Origin: an uncultured Peptostreptococcaceae bacterium | GTDB taxonomy: Bacteria > Bacillota > Clostridia > Peptostreptococcales > Peptostreptococcaceae | Length of the DNA: 64,000 nucleotides | Assembly: GCA_944383455.1 (NCBI GenBank) | Contig: CALWPP010000001.1 | Location: 62,001 to 126,000, forward strand | Direction of reading: 5' to 3' | Shown: one piece after another, positions 42,747-52,657 of the stretch | Numbering within the stretch: the stretch's first letter is position 1 | How the letters are laid out: every line of letters begins with the position of its first letter | Position numbers and translations under genes: made by a program | Notes under the pieces: generated by a model | Databases searched by the model: none | What the model was told of the DNA's origin: nothing | The model's input: the letters and a program-made list of their open reading frames with translations, nothing else

Positions 42747-43553
42747 TTATTTTCTCTTGTAAACTGATGGTTCTACTCGCTCAAAATCATTAATTAAATT
42801 GCTAATATTTTCAGAAAGACCTATTATTAGATATCCTCCTGGCTTAAGTGATTCATATAGTCTTTTGCATAACTTCTTCTTAGTTGGTTCATCAAAATAT
42901 ATCATAACATTTCTGCAAAATATCACATCATATTTTGACTTTTCCCAACCTATACTATCATTAAGATTGAAATACTTAAAGGTAATCATTTTTTTTAAAT
43001 CATCTATAACTTCAAAATTTCTATTATCTGTTTGCTTAAAGTAATTCTTCACCCAAGCTTGTGGCAACTTAACTACTTTTTCTTTAGAATAAATACCTGT
43101 TTTTGCTATTCTTAGAACATTTCTTGAAATATCAGATGCGGTAATAGAAACTCTAAATCTCTTATTGCCTCCAAGTGCTAAATGAGATGTCATAGCTAAA
43201 CAATATGGCTCTTCACCACTTGAAGAGGCTGCACACCATATTTTAATTTCTCCTGATGTAGAAGTCTTCATTTTATTTGCAATTATTTTATCTCTTAAAA
43301 ATGCAAAATGTTGTTCTTCTCTCATAAAATAAGTGAAATTAGTAGTTAATTTTTCAACTACTATAGCAACCATCTCTCCAGTCTTATCTTTCATTAATGC
43401 ATCAATATAGCTACTAAAGTCATTAAATCCCATTCTTTTTACTATAAGTGCAAGTCTTGTTTCTATTAGCTTTTCTTTTTTATCAAGATTTATTCCATAA
43501 TTATTATACATAAAAGTTTTTAGCCTTGTAAAGTCTCTACTCGTTAATTGCAT
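42747..43553 (-). CDS. cheR: Chemotaxis protein methyltransferase CheR
   Basis: This 268-residue protein has an N-terminal helical domain (FTRLKTFMYNNYGINLDKKE), TNFTYFMREEQHFAFLRD, the SAM pocket IKIWCAASSSGEEPYCLAMT and DVIFCRNVMIYFDEPTKKKL with PGGYLIIGLSEN. It methylates Glu residues of MCP receptors for adaptation. It overlaps cheW by 17 bases, indicating translational coupling. Confidence 0.96.
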   Translation of the reverse strand: MQLTSRDFTRLKTFMYNNYGINLDKKEKLIETRLALIVKRMGFNDFSSYIDALMKDKTGEMVAIVVEKLTTNFTYFMREEQHFAFLRDKIIANKMKTSTSGEIKIWCAASSSGEEPYCLAMTSHLALGGNKRFRVSITASDISRNVLRIAKTGIYSKEKVVKLPQAWVKNYFKQTDNRNFEVIDDLKKMITFKYFNLNDSIGWEKSKYDVIFCRNVMIYFDEPTKKKLCKRLYESLKPGGYLIIGLSENISNLINDFERVEPSVYKRK

Positions 43554-44034
43554 GTTTTAAATCCTCTGAAATTTCTATTAAAGAATCACAATCTAATATT
43601 AGTTGAGTTTCTCCATTTATTTCACTAACACTTTTTATAAAGTTTTGATCTATTTCTGTTTCTTTCATCGAATCCATTTTCATACTTTGCTCTGGTAGTA
43701 TAGTTATAACTTCACTTACAGCATCAACTATTAAACCAACTTTATCTTCACCATTTTCAATTATTATAATACAAGTTCTTTCATTATAATCTATTGGCTT
43801 AAGACCAAATCTCATTCTTGCATCAATTATTGGTATTATAGTACTTCTTAAGTTTATTATACCTTTTATATATTTAGGAATAAATGGTACTTGAGTTATT
43901 TTTGATATACCAACAATTTCAATTATATACTTTGACGATAAAGCATATTTTTGATTATTAACAATAAACACCATATACAAATCATCTATTGTATCAGAAA
44001 CTGCACCTTCTACTATTTCTTCATTCTCATTCAT
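43537..44034 (-). CDS. cheW: Chemotaxis coupling protein CheW
   Basis: This 165-residue CheW domain has MVFIVNNQKYALSSKYIIEI, TQVPFIPKYIKGIINLRSTI, IPIIDARMRFGL and VGLIVDAVSEVITI. It bridges the receptor array and CheA. It overlaps cheR by 17 bases and lies 17 bases downstream of cheD. Confidence 0.95.
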   Translation of the reverse strand: MNENEEIVEGAVSDTIDDLYMVFIVNNQKYALSSKYIIEIVGISKITQVPFIPKYIKGIINLRSTIIPIIDARMRFGLKPIDYNERTCIIIIENGEDKVGLIVDAVSEVITILPEQSMKMDSMKETEIDQNFIKSVSEINGETQLILDCDSLIEISEDLKHAINE

Positions 44035-44051
44035 AGTAAATGCCTCCCCTT

Positions 44052-44540
44052 CTATATCAGTTTTTCAGATTTACCTACACTCTTTACTCTAAGCTTATTA
44101 GTAATTGTATCAAACACTATAGTTCTTCCACAAGAGCCTAGCACATCTTCAGCAACTATTGGTATTCTAAGTTTTGCTAAAACTGTTTTACAAGCTCTAA
44201 CATTCTTTTCACCTATTGAAAATATATTTCCAGCTGTTTTGTTGTTAAAACCAAACATATGAGCTCCACCAGCAATCTTTGCTTTCATCATTCTAGGATT
44301 TGCACCTTTTTTACGTAGCTCCTCATATAATAGTATTATGCCTGTGTCCGCATATTTCGCTTTATTTATAAGTTTTTTATCAGCTGTAGAATCAGATAAT
44401 AATATATGAACCATACCTGCAATTTTATTTATTTCATCATAAATCACTATTCCACAACAAGACCCAAGTCCTATTGTAGATATAGTATCAGGTGATTTTA
44501 CTATATTATAATCAGCAATTCCAACAGTTATATTTTTCAT
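44052..44540 (-). CDS. cheD: Chemoreceptor glutamine deamidase CheD
   Basis: This 162-residue protein has the CheD marks TIGLGSCCGIVIYDEINKIA (catalytic Cys in the GLGSC loop), MVHILLSD (catalytic His), AKIAGGAHMFGF and IGEKNVRACKTVLAKLRIPI. It deamidates receptor glutamines and forms a complex with CheC. It follows cheC by 9 bases, the pairing expected in B. subtilis-type chemotaxis. Confidence 0.95.
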   Translation of the reverse strand: MKNITVGIADYNIVKSPDTISTIGLGSCCGIVIYDEINKIAGMVHILLSDSTADKKLINKAKYADTGIILLYEELRKKGANPRMMKAKIAGGAHMFGFNNKTAGNIFSIGEKNVRACKTVLAKLRIPIVAEDVLGSCGRTIVFDTITNKLRVKSVGKSEKLI

Positions 44541-44549
44541 AAATTTTTC

Positions 44550-45158
44550 CTATGCCATTCCTAACATTTCTAAAACTCTTGTACAAGATTCAAGCTCTGG
44601 CATAAAGTAGTATTTCCCTTGAACTTCTTGGTCCATTGTAAAGAAGTCTGTCTCTATACATAAAGCAGTATCTGCAACTGGTCCATAAAGCGATATAGGA
44701 AGATTCATTATAGCCATTATCATATCTATACTAAAGTATGGTATAGATTGGTTTATTGTCATACCAGTCATCTCAGACATAGCCGTTAAGTAAGTCCCAC
44801 AAAGTATATTACATATTTCCCCCATAGAACCTAATTGTTGACGTATATCATCGTAGTCATTAGGATTATATTTTACAACTTGTTTTGTTATTTTTGAAAG
44901 AAGATTAAATGCAGCGTCAACTTTCATAACTATCATTATAAACCCTTCTATATCTCCAGATAACTGAAGAACATTTCCAACAACAACTTCTTCTGGAGAA
45001 TCATACTCATCTGTTATACTTGAAAAGTTTACCATATCACTTTTTGGTATACCTATATCAACCATCTCATTTAACATAGCAGCTAATGAGTTTGATGCAT
45101 TTCCAGAACCGATATTACTTATTTCTTTAAATATACTAAGTTTTTCGCTATCTAACAT
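44550..45158 (-). CDS. cheC: CheY-P phosphatase CheC
   Basis: This 202-residue protein has both CheC active-site repeats, FKEISNIGSGNASNSLAAML and MGEICNILCGTYLTAMSEM, each with the ExxN catalytic pair. CheC removes phosphate from CheY-P and is helped by CheD. It is 1 base downstream of cheB. A FliY identity is excluded by the lack of a FliN domain. Confidence 0.95.
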   Translation of the reverse strand: MLDSEKLSIFKEISNIGSGNASNSLAAMLNEMVDIGIPKSDMVNFSSITDEYDSPEEVVVGNVLQLSGDIEGFIMIVMKVDAAFNLLSKITKQVVKYNPNDYDDIRQQLGSMGEICNILCGTYLTAMSEMTGMTINQSIPYFSIDMIMAIMNLPISLYGPVADTALCIETDFFTMDQEVQGKYYFMPELESCTRVLEMLGMA

Positions 45159-45159
45159 T

Positions 45160-46218
45160 CTATATACCTACTTTCTTCTTTTTAAGTTTGTTTAGTATTA
45201 TCTCTGGTATTGAGTCAAGTGGTGCTTCTTTTAAAACAGCACCTATTTTATTTGCAACCATTGGCATACCATAAACAACACAAGTTTCTTTGTTTTGACC
45301 AATAGTAAATCCACCTTTTTTTCTTATATTTAAAAGACCTTTCGCTCCATCAGAGCCCATTCCAGTTAGTATTACTGCTATAATTTCACCTTTTACTTCT
45401 TTAGCTACACTATCAAAAAGGTAATCAACAGATGGACAATGCCCACTTACTTTTTCTGTATCTTTTATTACTAATTTATATACTCCACTACTATTTACAA
45501 CTCCCATTTGTTTTCCTCCAGGAGCTAAATATGCGTATCCACTCTTTAAAATGTCTCCATCTTTTCCTTCAACTATTCTTATTGCACATTCTTTATCTAG
45601 TCTTTCTGAGTATTTTTTAGTAAATACTGGTGGCATATGTTGAGTTATAACTATAGGTGGAAGCCCTGTTGGAAGCCTTCTAAGAACTCTAGAAACAGCC
45701 TCCACTCCTCCCATAGATGCACCTATTGCTATCAAATCATTATTGCCTTTTATTATACCACTATTACTCAATAAATTACTGTTTGTTGTAGTTTGAGTTT
45801 TTGTGGTTTGTAAAGGAGCTCTCCTTTTATATACTTTAGCTCTTGATGCTTCCTTTATTTTAGATATTAATTCAACAGAAAAACTGTCCATATTATTAGA
45901 CTTTGGTTTTTCAACAAAAGCTATAGCACCAGCATTAATAGCCTCAAAACATCTATCATTACAAGTACTTATAACTATTGTTGGTATTGGAAGTTGACTC
46001 ATTAAAATTTTCAAAAACTCTATTCCATCAATTCCAGGCATCTCAATATCTAATGTTAGTACTTGAGGCTTTAATTTTTTTATCTTGTCTCTTGCTTCAT
46101 AAGAGTCTCTAGCAGTACCTAATACCTCTATTTCATCAGAAGTCTCAATATTGCTAGATATTATTTTTCTAAACATAGGTGAATCATCTATTACCAAAAC
46201 TTTTATTTTTTCTTTCAT
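45160..46218 (-). CDS. cheB: Receptor methylesterase CheB
   Basis: This 352-residue protein has a receiver (1-120: VLVIDDSPMFRKIISSNIET, VLTLDIEMPGIDGIEFLKIL). The C-terminal methylesterase has Ser in LIAIGASMGGVEAVSRVLRR, His in VITQHMPPVFTKKYSERLD and Asp in GMGSDGAKGLLNIRKKG. It demethylates MCPs as part of adaptation. It is 22 bases from cheA. Confidence 0.96.
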   Translation of the reverse strand: MKEKIKVLVIDDSPMFRKIISSNIETSDEIEVLGTARDSYEARDKIKKLKPQVLTLDIEMPGIDGIEFLKILMSQLPIPTIVISTCNDRCFEAINAGAIAFVEKPKSNNMDSFSVELISKIKEASRAKVYKRRAPLQTTKTQTTTNSNLLSNSGIIKGNNDLIAIGASMGGVEAVSRVLRRLPTGLPPIVITQHMPPVFTKKYSERLDKECAIRIVEGKDGDILKSGYAYLAPGGKQMGVVNSSGVYKLVIKDTEKVSGHCPSVDYLFDSVAKEVKGEIIAVILTGMGSDGAKGLLNIRKKGGFTIGQNKETCVVYGMPMVANKIGAVLKEAPLDSIPEIILNKLKKKKVGI

Positions 46219-46240
46219 TAAAAACTCTCCCTAAATACTC

Positions 46241-48340
46241 TTATATGCTTATTATAGCATTTGCATCAAGTATTAAACTTATAGAACCATCTTCAAGTAT
46301 TGAACAACCCGACATATGAGATTGAACTTTATCAAATTGAGTTAACATATGAGGTATTGGTTTTATAACAACTTGTTGTTGACCTAAAACTTTATCAACA
46401 AGTATACAAACACTTCCTAATTCTGATTCTACTAATACCATAACATCTTCAGTTTGAGTTTCATCTTCAATACCTAATATCTTAGATAATCTAACTACTT
46501 TATAACATTCACCTCTTATTATACTGTGTTCTTCACCATTAGGATTTTTAACTATCTTAAATCCACCTTGAGTGAAAACTTCTTTTATATTAAGAGAAGG
46601 TATTATATAAGTTTCTCTACCAAGAGCTATCTTCATACCATCAACTATTGCAAGAGTTAAAGGTATACGCATTATAAACATTGTTCCTTTTCCATACTCA
46701 CTATCTATACTTAAAGAACCTCTTAGTTTACGTATATTAGTATAAACAACGTCCATACCAACTCCACGACCAGAATACTCACTTACAGCTTCTTTTGTCG
46801 AGAAACCTGGAGCTAATATAAAGTTATATGCTTCTTTATCACTTATTTCATCTATCGATTTAGTAGTTACTCCTCTTTCTATAGCCTTTTTAACTATGGC
46901 CTCTTTATTAAGACCTCTACCATCATCTTTTATTATTATTACTATATCTCCACCAGTATTTTTAGCTTCAAGAACAACTTTAGCTTTTGCAGGCTTATCA
47001 GTCTTTGCACGTTCTTCTGGAGTTTCTATACCGTGGTCCATACTATTTCTTATCATATGCATTAAAGGGTCTGATATATTCTCTAATATATTCTTATCAA
47101 CTTCTGTTTGTTCACCTATTAATACTAAATCAACAGCTTTACCAGTCTTTTTACTCATGTCTCTTACTATTCTTTGCATTTTAGTAAAAGTAGATGATAT
47201 AGGAACCATTCGTATAGACATAACAACATCTTGAAGTTCATTAGTTAATTGATGAAGTCTTCTTGATTGTTTTTCAAAAGAGTCTCTATCAAAGTTTTCC
47301 ATTTGTGATTGTTTTTCAACCATAGATTCAGTAGTTACTATTTCTCCAACTAAGTTCATTAAAGCATCTATCTTACTTATATTAACAGTTAAGAAACTAT
47401 TTTTAGAACTACTTTCTTGCTTTTGTTGAACAGGTTCTTTTTTTGCTTGAGATGTCTTAGGCTCTGGCTTAGTTTCTACAGTCTCAGCTACCTTTTCAAC
47501 TTGATTTTCTTTAGTTTCTATCTCTTTATCTGTACTTTCTACTTCTTGTTTTACACTAGAAGAACTTTGTATATCACTTCTACTCATTCCGAATACATCT
47601 TTTAATTCTTCATCTGTAACATCTCTTAATTCGTACTTATCTAAAAACATAGTCTTTTTAGCTATGTCATCAATAACTTCTTTTGCTTCTGGTGTATATA
47701 AATAAACTGTAAATCCATTCTTTATAATATCTTCATCGCAATCAGAGTCTAAATCTTCTGGTACTATTTTTGCAACAGTTGATACTTTATTTAAACTAGT
47801 TACAACTCCTAAAGCTCTTATAGACTCCATCGCACAACCTTCGCTAAATCTTACATTTAAATAAAGGTAATTTTCTGATGAGTTTGATGTTTCTTCATTA
47901 GTAGGAGTACTTTCTGTACTTTCAACTGATGAATCTCCCTCTTTTGCTCTTTTTAATAAATCTTTTGCAATTCCTCTTAATTCATCTATATCTCCATCAG
48001 GAGTTTGACCTTCCTGAACTTTTGATATTTCCTCTTTTAAGAAATCTATACTATTTAGCACAAGGTCTATTAGTTCATCCCATTTATCACTTGAAAGCTT
48101 TAAACCATTACGAACAGCATCAAAAATATCTTCAACACTGTGAGTTAAATGAGTTAAATTTTCATATCCCATCATTGCAGATGCACCCTTTATAGTGTGC
48201 ATAGCTCTAAATATTTCTTCAATTTCTTTTTGTTCCAACTCACCAGTATCAGATTGACCTACTAGTAGAATTTCTTCTAATTGTTCCAATAACTGCATAT
48301 TTTCTTGGACATAAAACTCATTCATAGAATCTATACTCAT
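46241..48340 (-). CDS. cheA: Chemotaxis histidine kinase CheA
   Basis: This 699-residue protein has the Hpt domain with His48 (FRAMHTIKGASAMMG) and a P2-like segment at about 165-260. The dimerisation region begins FLTVNISKIDALMNLVGEIV, and the ATPase has LMHMIRNSMDHGIETPEERA, IIKDDGRGLN and YSGRGVGMDVVYTNI. A CheW-like end completes it (ILDANAIISI). It is the first gene of cheA-B-C-D-W-R-Y and has a leader of about 250 bases. Confidence 0.97.
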   Translation of the reverse strand: MSIDSMNEFYVQENMQLLEQLEEILLVGQSDTGELEQKEIEEIFRAMHTIKGASAMMGYENLTHLTHSVEDIFDAVRNGLKLSSDKWDELIDLVLNSIDFLKEEISKVQEGQTPDGDIDELRGIAKDLLKRAKEGDSSVESTESTPTNEETSNSSENYLYLNVRFSEGCAMESIRALGVVTSLNKVSTVAKIVPEDLDSDCDEDIIKNGFTVYLYTPEAKEVIDDIAKKTMFLDKYELRDVTDEELKDVFGMSRSDIQSSSSVKQEVESTDKEIETKENQVEKVAETVETKPEPKTSQAKKEPVQQKQESSSKNSFLTVNISKIDALMNLVGEIVTTESMVEKQSQMENFDRDSFEKQSRRLHQLTNELQDVVMSIRMVPISSTFTKMQRIVRDMSKKTGKAVDLVLIGEQTEVDKNILENISDPLMHMIRNSMDHGIETPEERAKTDKPAKAKVVLEAKNTGGDIVIIIKDDGRGLNKEAIVKKAIERGVTTKSIDEISDKEAYNFILAPGFSTKEAVSEYSGRGVGMDVVYTNIRKLRGSLSIDSEYGKGTMFIMRIPLTLAIVDGMKIALGRETYIIPSLNIKEVFTQGGFKIVKNPNGEEHSIIRGECYKVVRLSKILGIEDETQTEDVMVLVESELGSVCILVDKVLGQQQVVIKPIPHMLTQFDKVQSHMSGCSILEDGSISLILDANAIISI

Positions 48341-48658
48341 GCTAATTCTCCTTTTCTTTTTATATTTTATACTTAATTTTAATTTCCAATATTAAGATTA
48401 TTATAATAAACTATAATACACTTTTTATAGTAATAAAACATCTTTACATTACGCACTTAATTAAGTTATATTATAAAATTATTTCCGTCCTGTATCAATA
48501 AAACATAAATTTATTTTCACTAAATATATAAATTTATTTATTAAATTTTTAAATGCTAAATTTAACTATTCAAAATATACTTCAAAGTACTCATGTAATA
48601 TTATATTACAAAAACAAATAATTTTGCAACATGTAACAAGTTTTAACTTTACATAAAT
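48341..48658 (-). other. Intergenic region / long cheA leader
   Basis: This 318-base region has no gene. It holds the cheA promoter at 48600-48629 and then a long AT-rich leader. I saw no riboswitch consensus, strong hairpin or terminator, apart from a small CTTAATTAAG palindrome at 48457-48466. Confidence 0.6.
48600..48629 (-). promoter_or_regulatory. Sigma-A-type promoter of the che operon
   Basis: Minus strand reads TTGCAA (48629-48624), 18 bases, TATAAT (48605-48600). It implies a leader of about 250 bases before cheA. Confidence 0.55.
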
Positions 48659-50443
48659 CTAGTTATTGTAAGACTTAGTTTTTACATTAAACCTTTCTAC
48701 AAGTGATTTTAGTGCCTTAGCTTGTGTGCTAAGTTCTTCACTTGACATTGCACTTTCTTCACTAGTTACTGAATTTTTTTGGACTACTAGCGATATTTGA
48801 GAAACACCCTCAGTTACTTGATTTATAGCCTCTTCTTCTTCTATTGAAGACTTACTTATCTCATCAACTAATATTATTGATTTATTTGTGGTTTCTATTA
48901 TTTTTTCTAAAGATTTAGCCGTATTATCAACTATTTGAGTTCCTTTTTCAACAGCAAGTATTGAGTTTTCTATTAATACAGATGTATTTTTTGCTGCTTC
49001 TGCACTTTTTTGAGCTAAATTTCTTACTTCATCAGCAACAACTGCAAACCCTTTACCAGCACTTCCTGCACGAGCAGCCTCAACAGCTGCATTTAAAGCT
49101 AATATATTAGTCTGAAATGCTATATCATCTATAGTTTTTATTATTCTTCCTATCTCTTGTGAAGCATCTGATATTTCTTGCATTGCACTTACCATTTGCT
49201 TCATTTGTTCATTTCCTTCACCAACATCTACTCCTGCACTTACTGACAATTCATTTGCAAGGTTTGCATTTTTTGCTGTATCTTTAATTTTTTCTGATAT
49301 ATTATTTATAGTTATAGATAATTCTTCAATTGAATTTGATTGCTCTGTTGCACCTTGAGCTAACATTTGAGAAGTACTTGAAACTTTATACGAGGCTTCT
49401 TCAACTTCTTGTGCAGTTATTTTAACACCTTCAATAGTATCACTTAAATCTTCAGTTATTTTTATTAAAGAATTTTCTATAGTTTTAAAAATTCCAATAT
49501 ACTCAACAGATGGATATACATCAAAATTTCCATTTGCAATTTCATTTAAAACTCTTAATATATCATTTATAATATCTTTTACTTTAGAGTTTAAATTAGC
49601 CATACTTTCTGACAAAATTTTAAGTTCATATTCTGTTTGACTTTCAATATTAATATCAAAATTACCTTTTGCCATCTCATTTGCTGATATTCTTACATTA
49701 TCAAGCGGTTTAACTAGTTTTTCAGTTACTCTAAATTTTATTATAATTCCTATTATTACTAAAAGTACACTACATACAATAGATACTACAATAGCAAACT
49801 TAAAGTGACCTGATATATTAGAATTATAATTTTTAGATATAGATAATAAAGTCTCTAATCCTTTAGCACTTTCTTCTTTTAATTTAGTATAAATAGATGT
49901 TATATTGCTACTAGAACTTAAAATTGTATTGATATTGTTAGATTGAATAAATTGTTGATATTGTATAGACTCTGGTGGCTGATTTATATTCATTGTATTT
50001 ACCTTTGAGTCAGATTCTTTAAGTATATTATATTCACTCTCAAACTGATTTGTTAATGTAGCTATATTGTCTAATATACCTTTTTGGTCAGGTGTTATTT
50101 GCGAAATAGTATTAATTGATTTTTTAATAGACTCAAAACTTGACTTTATAGTATTATCATAATCACCAAAATATCCATTTGATACAGACTCTTGCTGTGT
50201 TGGATAAGGGTCTAAAACCATACAAATTATATTTTGGTCAATCCTAACTAACTCTTCTTTTATATTTTGCATTTCAATTACTGCTTCATTTACTCTACTA
50301 TACTCTAAGTTTTGTTTATTACTTATAAACATCTTACTTAGAGTAAAAAAGTTAGAAAAAATGCCAACAATTAATATAGCAAAAAGAGCTAAACTTAACT
50401 TTTGGCCTAATTTCATATTCATCTTACCAGAATTTTTATTCAT
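48659..50443 (-). CDS. Methyl-accepting chemotaxis protein
   Basis: This 594-residue receptor has two membrane helices (about 15-35, [20 protein letters not shown], and about 213-236, [20 protein letters not shown]). Between them is a helical sensor (4HB-like, about 36-212). A HAMP domain follows ([20 protein letters not shown]), then a signalling domain with the conserved hairpin tip [20 protein letters not shown] and [20 protein letters not shown]. Ligand is unknown. It has its own promoter with an operator-like palindrome. Confidence 0.94.
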   Translation of the reverse strand: MNKNSGKMNMKLGQKLSLALFAILIVGIFSNFFTLSKMFISNKQNLEYSRVNEAVIEMQNIKEELVRIDQNIICMVLDPYPTQQESVSNGYFGDYDNTIKSSFESIKKSINTISQITPDQKGILDNIATLTNQFESEYNILKESDSKVNTMNINQPPESIQYQQFIQSNNINTILSSSSNITSIYTKLKEESAKGLETLLSISKNYNSNISGHFKFAIVVSIVCSVLLVIIGIIIKFRVTEKLVKPLDNVRISANEMAKGNFDINIESQTEYELKILSESMANLNSKVKDIINDILRVLNEIANGNFDVYPSVEYIGIFKTIENSLIKITEDLSDTIEGVKITAQEVEEASYKVSSTSQMLAQGATEQSNSIEELSITINNISEKIKDTAKNANLANELSVSAGVDVGEGNEQMKQMVSAMQEISDASQEIGRIIKTIDDIAFQTNILALNAAVEAARAGSAGKGFAVVADEVRNLAQKSAEAAKNTSVLIENSILAVEKGTQIVDNTAKSLEKIIETTNKSIILVDEISKSSIEEEEAINQVTEGVSQISLVVQKNSVTSEESAMSSEELSTQAKALKSLVERFNVKTKSYNN

Positions 50444-50537
50444 TACCTTCCAATTCCCTCCTTTTAAAAAATAAAATTTACTATAAAATAATCAAAAAAT
50501 AAACTAAAACATCTAAGATTTAATTTTATTCTTAACT

Positions 50538-50566
50538 ATTATATTATAAGAGTTATATACTTTCAA
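50538..50566 (-). promoter_or_regulatory. Sigma-A-type promoter of the MCP gene
   Basis: Minus strand reads TTGAAA (50566-50561), 17 bases, TATAAT (50543-50538). The -35 lies in the middle of a perfect palindrome at 50553-50574. Confidence 0.7.
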
Positions 50567-50574
50567 GTATATAA
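50553..50574. promoter_or_regulatory. Operator-like palindrome over the MCP -35 box
   Basis: Two 10-base arms (TTATATACTT / AAGTATATAA) flank a central TC. The position over the -35 suits repressor binding. No regulator is identified. Confidence 0.5.
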
Positions 50575-50591
50575 GTATTCTAAATGCTTAC

Positions 50592-50622
50592 ATAAAAAAG
50601 AGTGGATAAAATCCACTCTTTT
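50592..50622 (-). terminator. Intrinsic terminator of spo0A
   Basis: AAAAGAGTGGAT (50622-50611, minus strand) pairs with ATCCACTCTTTT around a 3-base loop, then T residues. It lies just after the spo0A stop codon. Confidence 0.9.
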
Positions 50623-50626
50623 ACTG

Positions 50627-51439
50627 CTACTCTGCCATACTATGTTCAAGTCTTAATTTATCAGCAATCATAGCTATAAATTCTGAATTTGTAGGCTTTC
50701 CTTTTGTATTATGAACTGTGTATCCAAACAATTGATTTATAGTATCAACCTTTCCTCTGCTCCAAGCTACTTCTATTGCATGTCTTATGGCTCTTTCAAC
50801 TCTACTTGGTGTAGTATTATGTTCTTTTGCAATATTTGGATATAATTCTTTAGTTACAGCTCCTAAAAGTTCAACATTATCTATAACCATTTTTATAGCT
50901 TCTCTTAAATATAAATATCCTTTTATATGAGCTGGAACACCTATTTCATGAATTATATTAGTTATTTCTGTTTGTATATTACCAGAGCTTCTCACAAATT
51001 CTCTTCTTCCAAGTTGTATATCTGGATGAGATTTTGCTCTTGATTCTGTACTTACAACTTTATTTGACACTAACTCTCTTATTCTATTTATAAATATTGA
51101 AAAGTCAAAAGGTTTTATTATGTAATAATCAGCTCCTAAATCTATTGCCCTTTGAGTTATTTTGTCTTGACCAACAGCAGATAACATAACTACTTTTGGC
51201 ATTTTTACTAAATTTAATGATTTTAACTTCTCTAAAACACCAAGACCATCTAGATGTGGCATTATAACATCTAAAACTATTATATCAGGACTTGTTTTTT
51301 GTATCATATCTAAAGCTTCTATTCCATCTTTAACAACTGCTACTATATCTATATCACTTTCACTTGATAAATATTCTTTTAGTACTTGACAAAAATCTTT
51401 GTTATCATCAGCCAAAAGAACCTTTATTTTTGAATTCAT
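50627..51439 (-). CDS. spo0A: Sporulation master regulator Spo0A
   Basis: This 270-residue protein has a receiver ([20 protein letters not shown], phosphoacceptor Asp57 in [20 protein letters not shown], Lys in YYIIKPFDF). The Spo0A-specific DNA-binding C-terminus has [40 protein letters not shown] and [12 protein letters not shown]. It commits the cell to sporulation. Upstream lie a sigma-H promoter and a 0A box. The length equals that of clostridial Spo0A. Confidence 0.98.
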   Translation of the reverse strand: MNSKIKVLLADDNKDFCQVLKEYLSSESDIDIVAVVKDGIEALDMIQKTSPDIIVLDVIMPHLDGLGVLEKLKSLNLVKMPKVVMLSAVGQDKITQRAIDLGADYYIIKPFDFSIFINRIRELVSNKVVSTESRAKSHPDIQLGRREFVRSSGNIQTEITNIIHEIGVPAHIKGYLYLREAIKMVIDNVELLGAVTKELYPNIAKEHNTTPSRVERAIRHAIEVAWSRGKVDTINQLFGYTVHNTKGKPTNSEFIAMIADKLRLEHSMAE

Positions 51440-51509
51440 CTAAAATCCCCCCATTTAAAATTATATTAGACTCAATAAACTATTTTTCGTATTTTTTTCA
51501 CGTTAATTT

Positions 51510-51539
51510 TTATTCGACACTATAGTTTTATATTCCTTT
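51510..51539 (-). promoter_or_regulatory. Sigma-H promoter of spo0A with overlapping 0A box
   Basis: Minus strand reads AAAGGAATA (51539-51531), 12 bases, GTCGAATAA (51518-51510), fitting the sigma-H consensus (RnAGGAwWW, RnnGAATww). TGTCGAA (51519-51513), a perfect 0A box, overlaps the -10. Autoregulation by Spo0A-P is likely. Confidence 0.75.
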
Positions 51540-51566
51540 AATATTTTTATATTTTTTAAATAGTAA

Positions 51567-52574
51567 TTATTCTAACATCTCATCAATAAAAATACAATAA
51601 CCTTTTTTCTTATCATCCTTAGACACGTGAGTCAAAGCTCCTATTATTTTATTATTTTGAATTATGGGAGAACCACTCATACCTTGTATTATACCACCTG
51701 TATAATCTAGTAAATCTTTATCCGTTATTTCTATCATAATTTGTCTATTATTACTATTTTCAAAATCTAAATCTTTTATTTTTATTGAGTAAGTAGATAT
51801 ATTTCTATTTTTATCTTCAAATAGTATATATGCATCTCCTATTTTTACATCTTCTTTACTTGCAACCTCAACAAGTGAGTTATTATTATTTTTTATATTT
51901 AAATTTGCGTTTATGCCATAATTATTATTATCATAAAAACTACCTATCGGAGATAAAAAATCAAAATCTCCATCAATATGCCCTATATTTTTTTCGCTAG
52001 ATTTTATGATATTTATACTTTTAGGATTATATAATTTCCCACTTTTTATTTCTAAAAGTTCATTAGTATCTGTATCTGTTATTGGATGACCTATACCCTT
52101 AAACTTTTTGCTTTTTGGGTCATAAAGAGTTATTGTACCCATTCCAGATATTTTATCCCTCACCCAAAATCCTAATCTTTTTTTACTATTATCATTTTTA
52201 ATCTTAACTAGTTCTTCTTCATAATTTCCATCTCTTTTTACTTTTACCCTTATATTTTCAGAAGTTACATTTTGCAAAATTTTTGGTATTTGATTTACAT
52301 TTTGTATCTTTTCACCATTAATTTCAATTATACTATCCCCAACTTTAATACCACCAATATATTCAAAGTTATCATCTTCATATCCAATAACTAAAACACC
52401 TTCTGTTGTAGCCTTTAATCCTATGACTTTTCCCATAGGATATACATATCTTTTCTCTTTATTTTCACTATATACTTGTGTACATTTTTCATTAGTTTTA
52501 GTGTCTTCTTTAAAATAATAAACTAAAACTAATGAAATTATAAAAATACCAAAAAATAAAGTTAATCTTTTCAT
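51567..52574 (-). CDS. spoIVB: SpoIVB peptidase
   Basis: This 335-residue protein has an N-terminal membrane anchor (LTLFFGIFIISLVLVYYF) and a PDZ domain (about 55-125; FEYIGGIKVGDSIIEINGEK). An S55-type peptidase domain follows, with His in KGIGHPITDTD and Ser in IIQGMSGSPIIQNNK. In B. subtilis it is made in the forespore and triggers sigma-K activation. Its place beside spo0A and recN is conserved. It is shorter than the B. subtilis protein, like other clostridial forms. Confidence 0.92.
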   Translation of the reverse strand: MKRLTLFFGIFIISLVLVYYFKEDTKTNEKCTQVYSENKEKRYVYPMGKVIGLKATTEGVLVIGYEDDNFEYIGGIKVGDSIIEINGEKIQNVNQIPKILQNVTSENIRVKVKRDGNYEEELVKIKNDNSKKRLGFWVRDKISGMGTITLYDPKSKKFKGIGHPITDTDTNELLEIKSGKLYNPKSINIIKSSEKNIGHIDGDFDFLSPIGSFYDNNNYGINANLNIKNNNNSLVEVASKEDVKIGDAYILFEDKNRNISTYSIKIKDLDFENSNNRQIMIEITDKDLLDYTGGIIQGMSGSPIIQNNKIIGALTHVSKDDKKKGYCIFIDEMLE

Positions 52575-52627
52575 AATATTTTCCCTTCACTGTTTTAGTT
52601 ATTTTTTGATATTTTTGGTATTTTATT

Positions 52628-52657
52628 CATAAAAAAGGAAGCTTTTAAAAGCTTCCT
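52628..52657 (-). terminator. Intrinsic terminator of recN
   Basis: GGAAGCTTTT and AAAAGCTTCC (52637-52656) form a palindrome and T residues follow on the minus strand. The stem includes the last codons of recN. Confidence 0.88.

Noticed and set aside
48481..48500. ACAGGACGG in the cheA leader as a CsrA site
   Set aside because: It lacks the ANGGA core and shows no hairpin.
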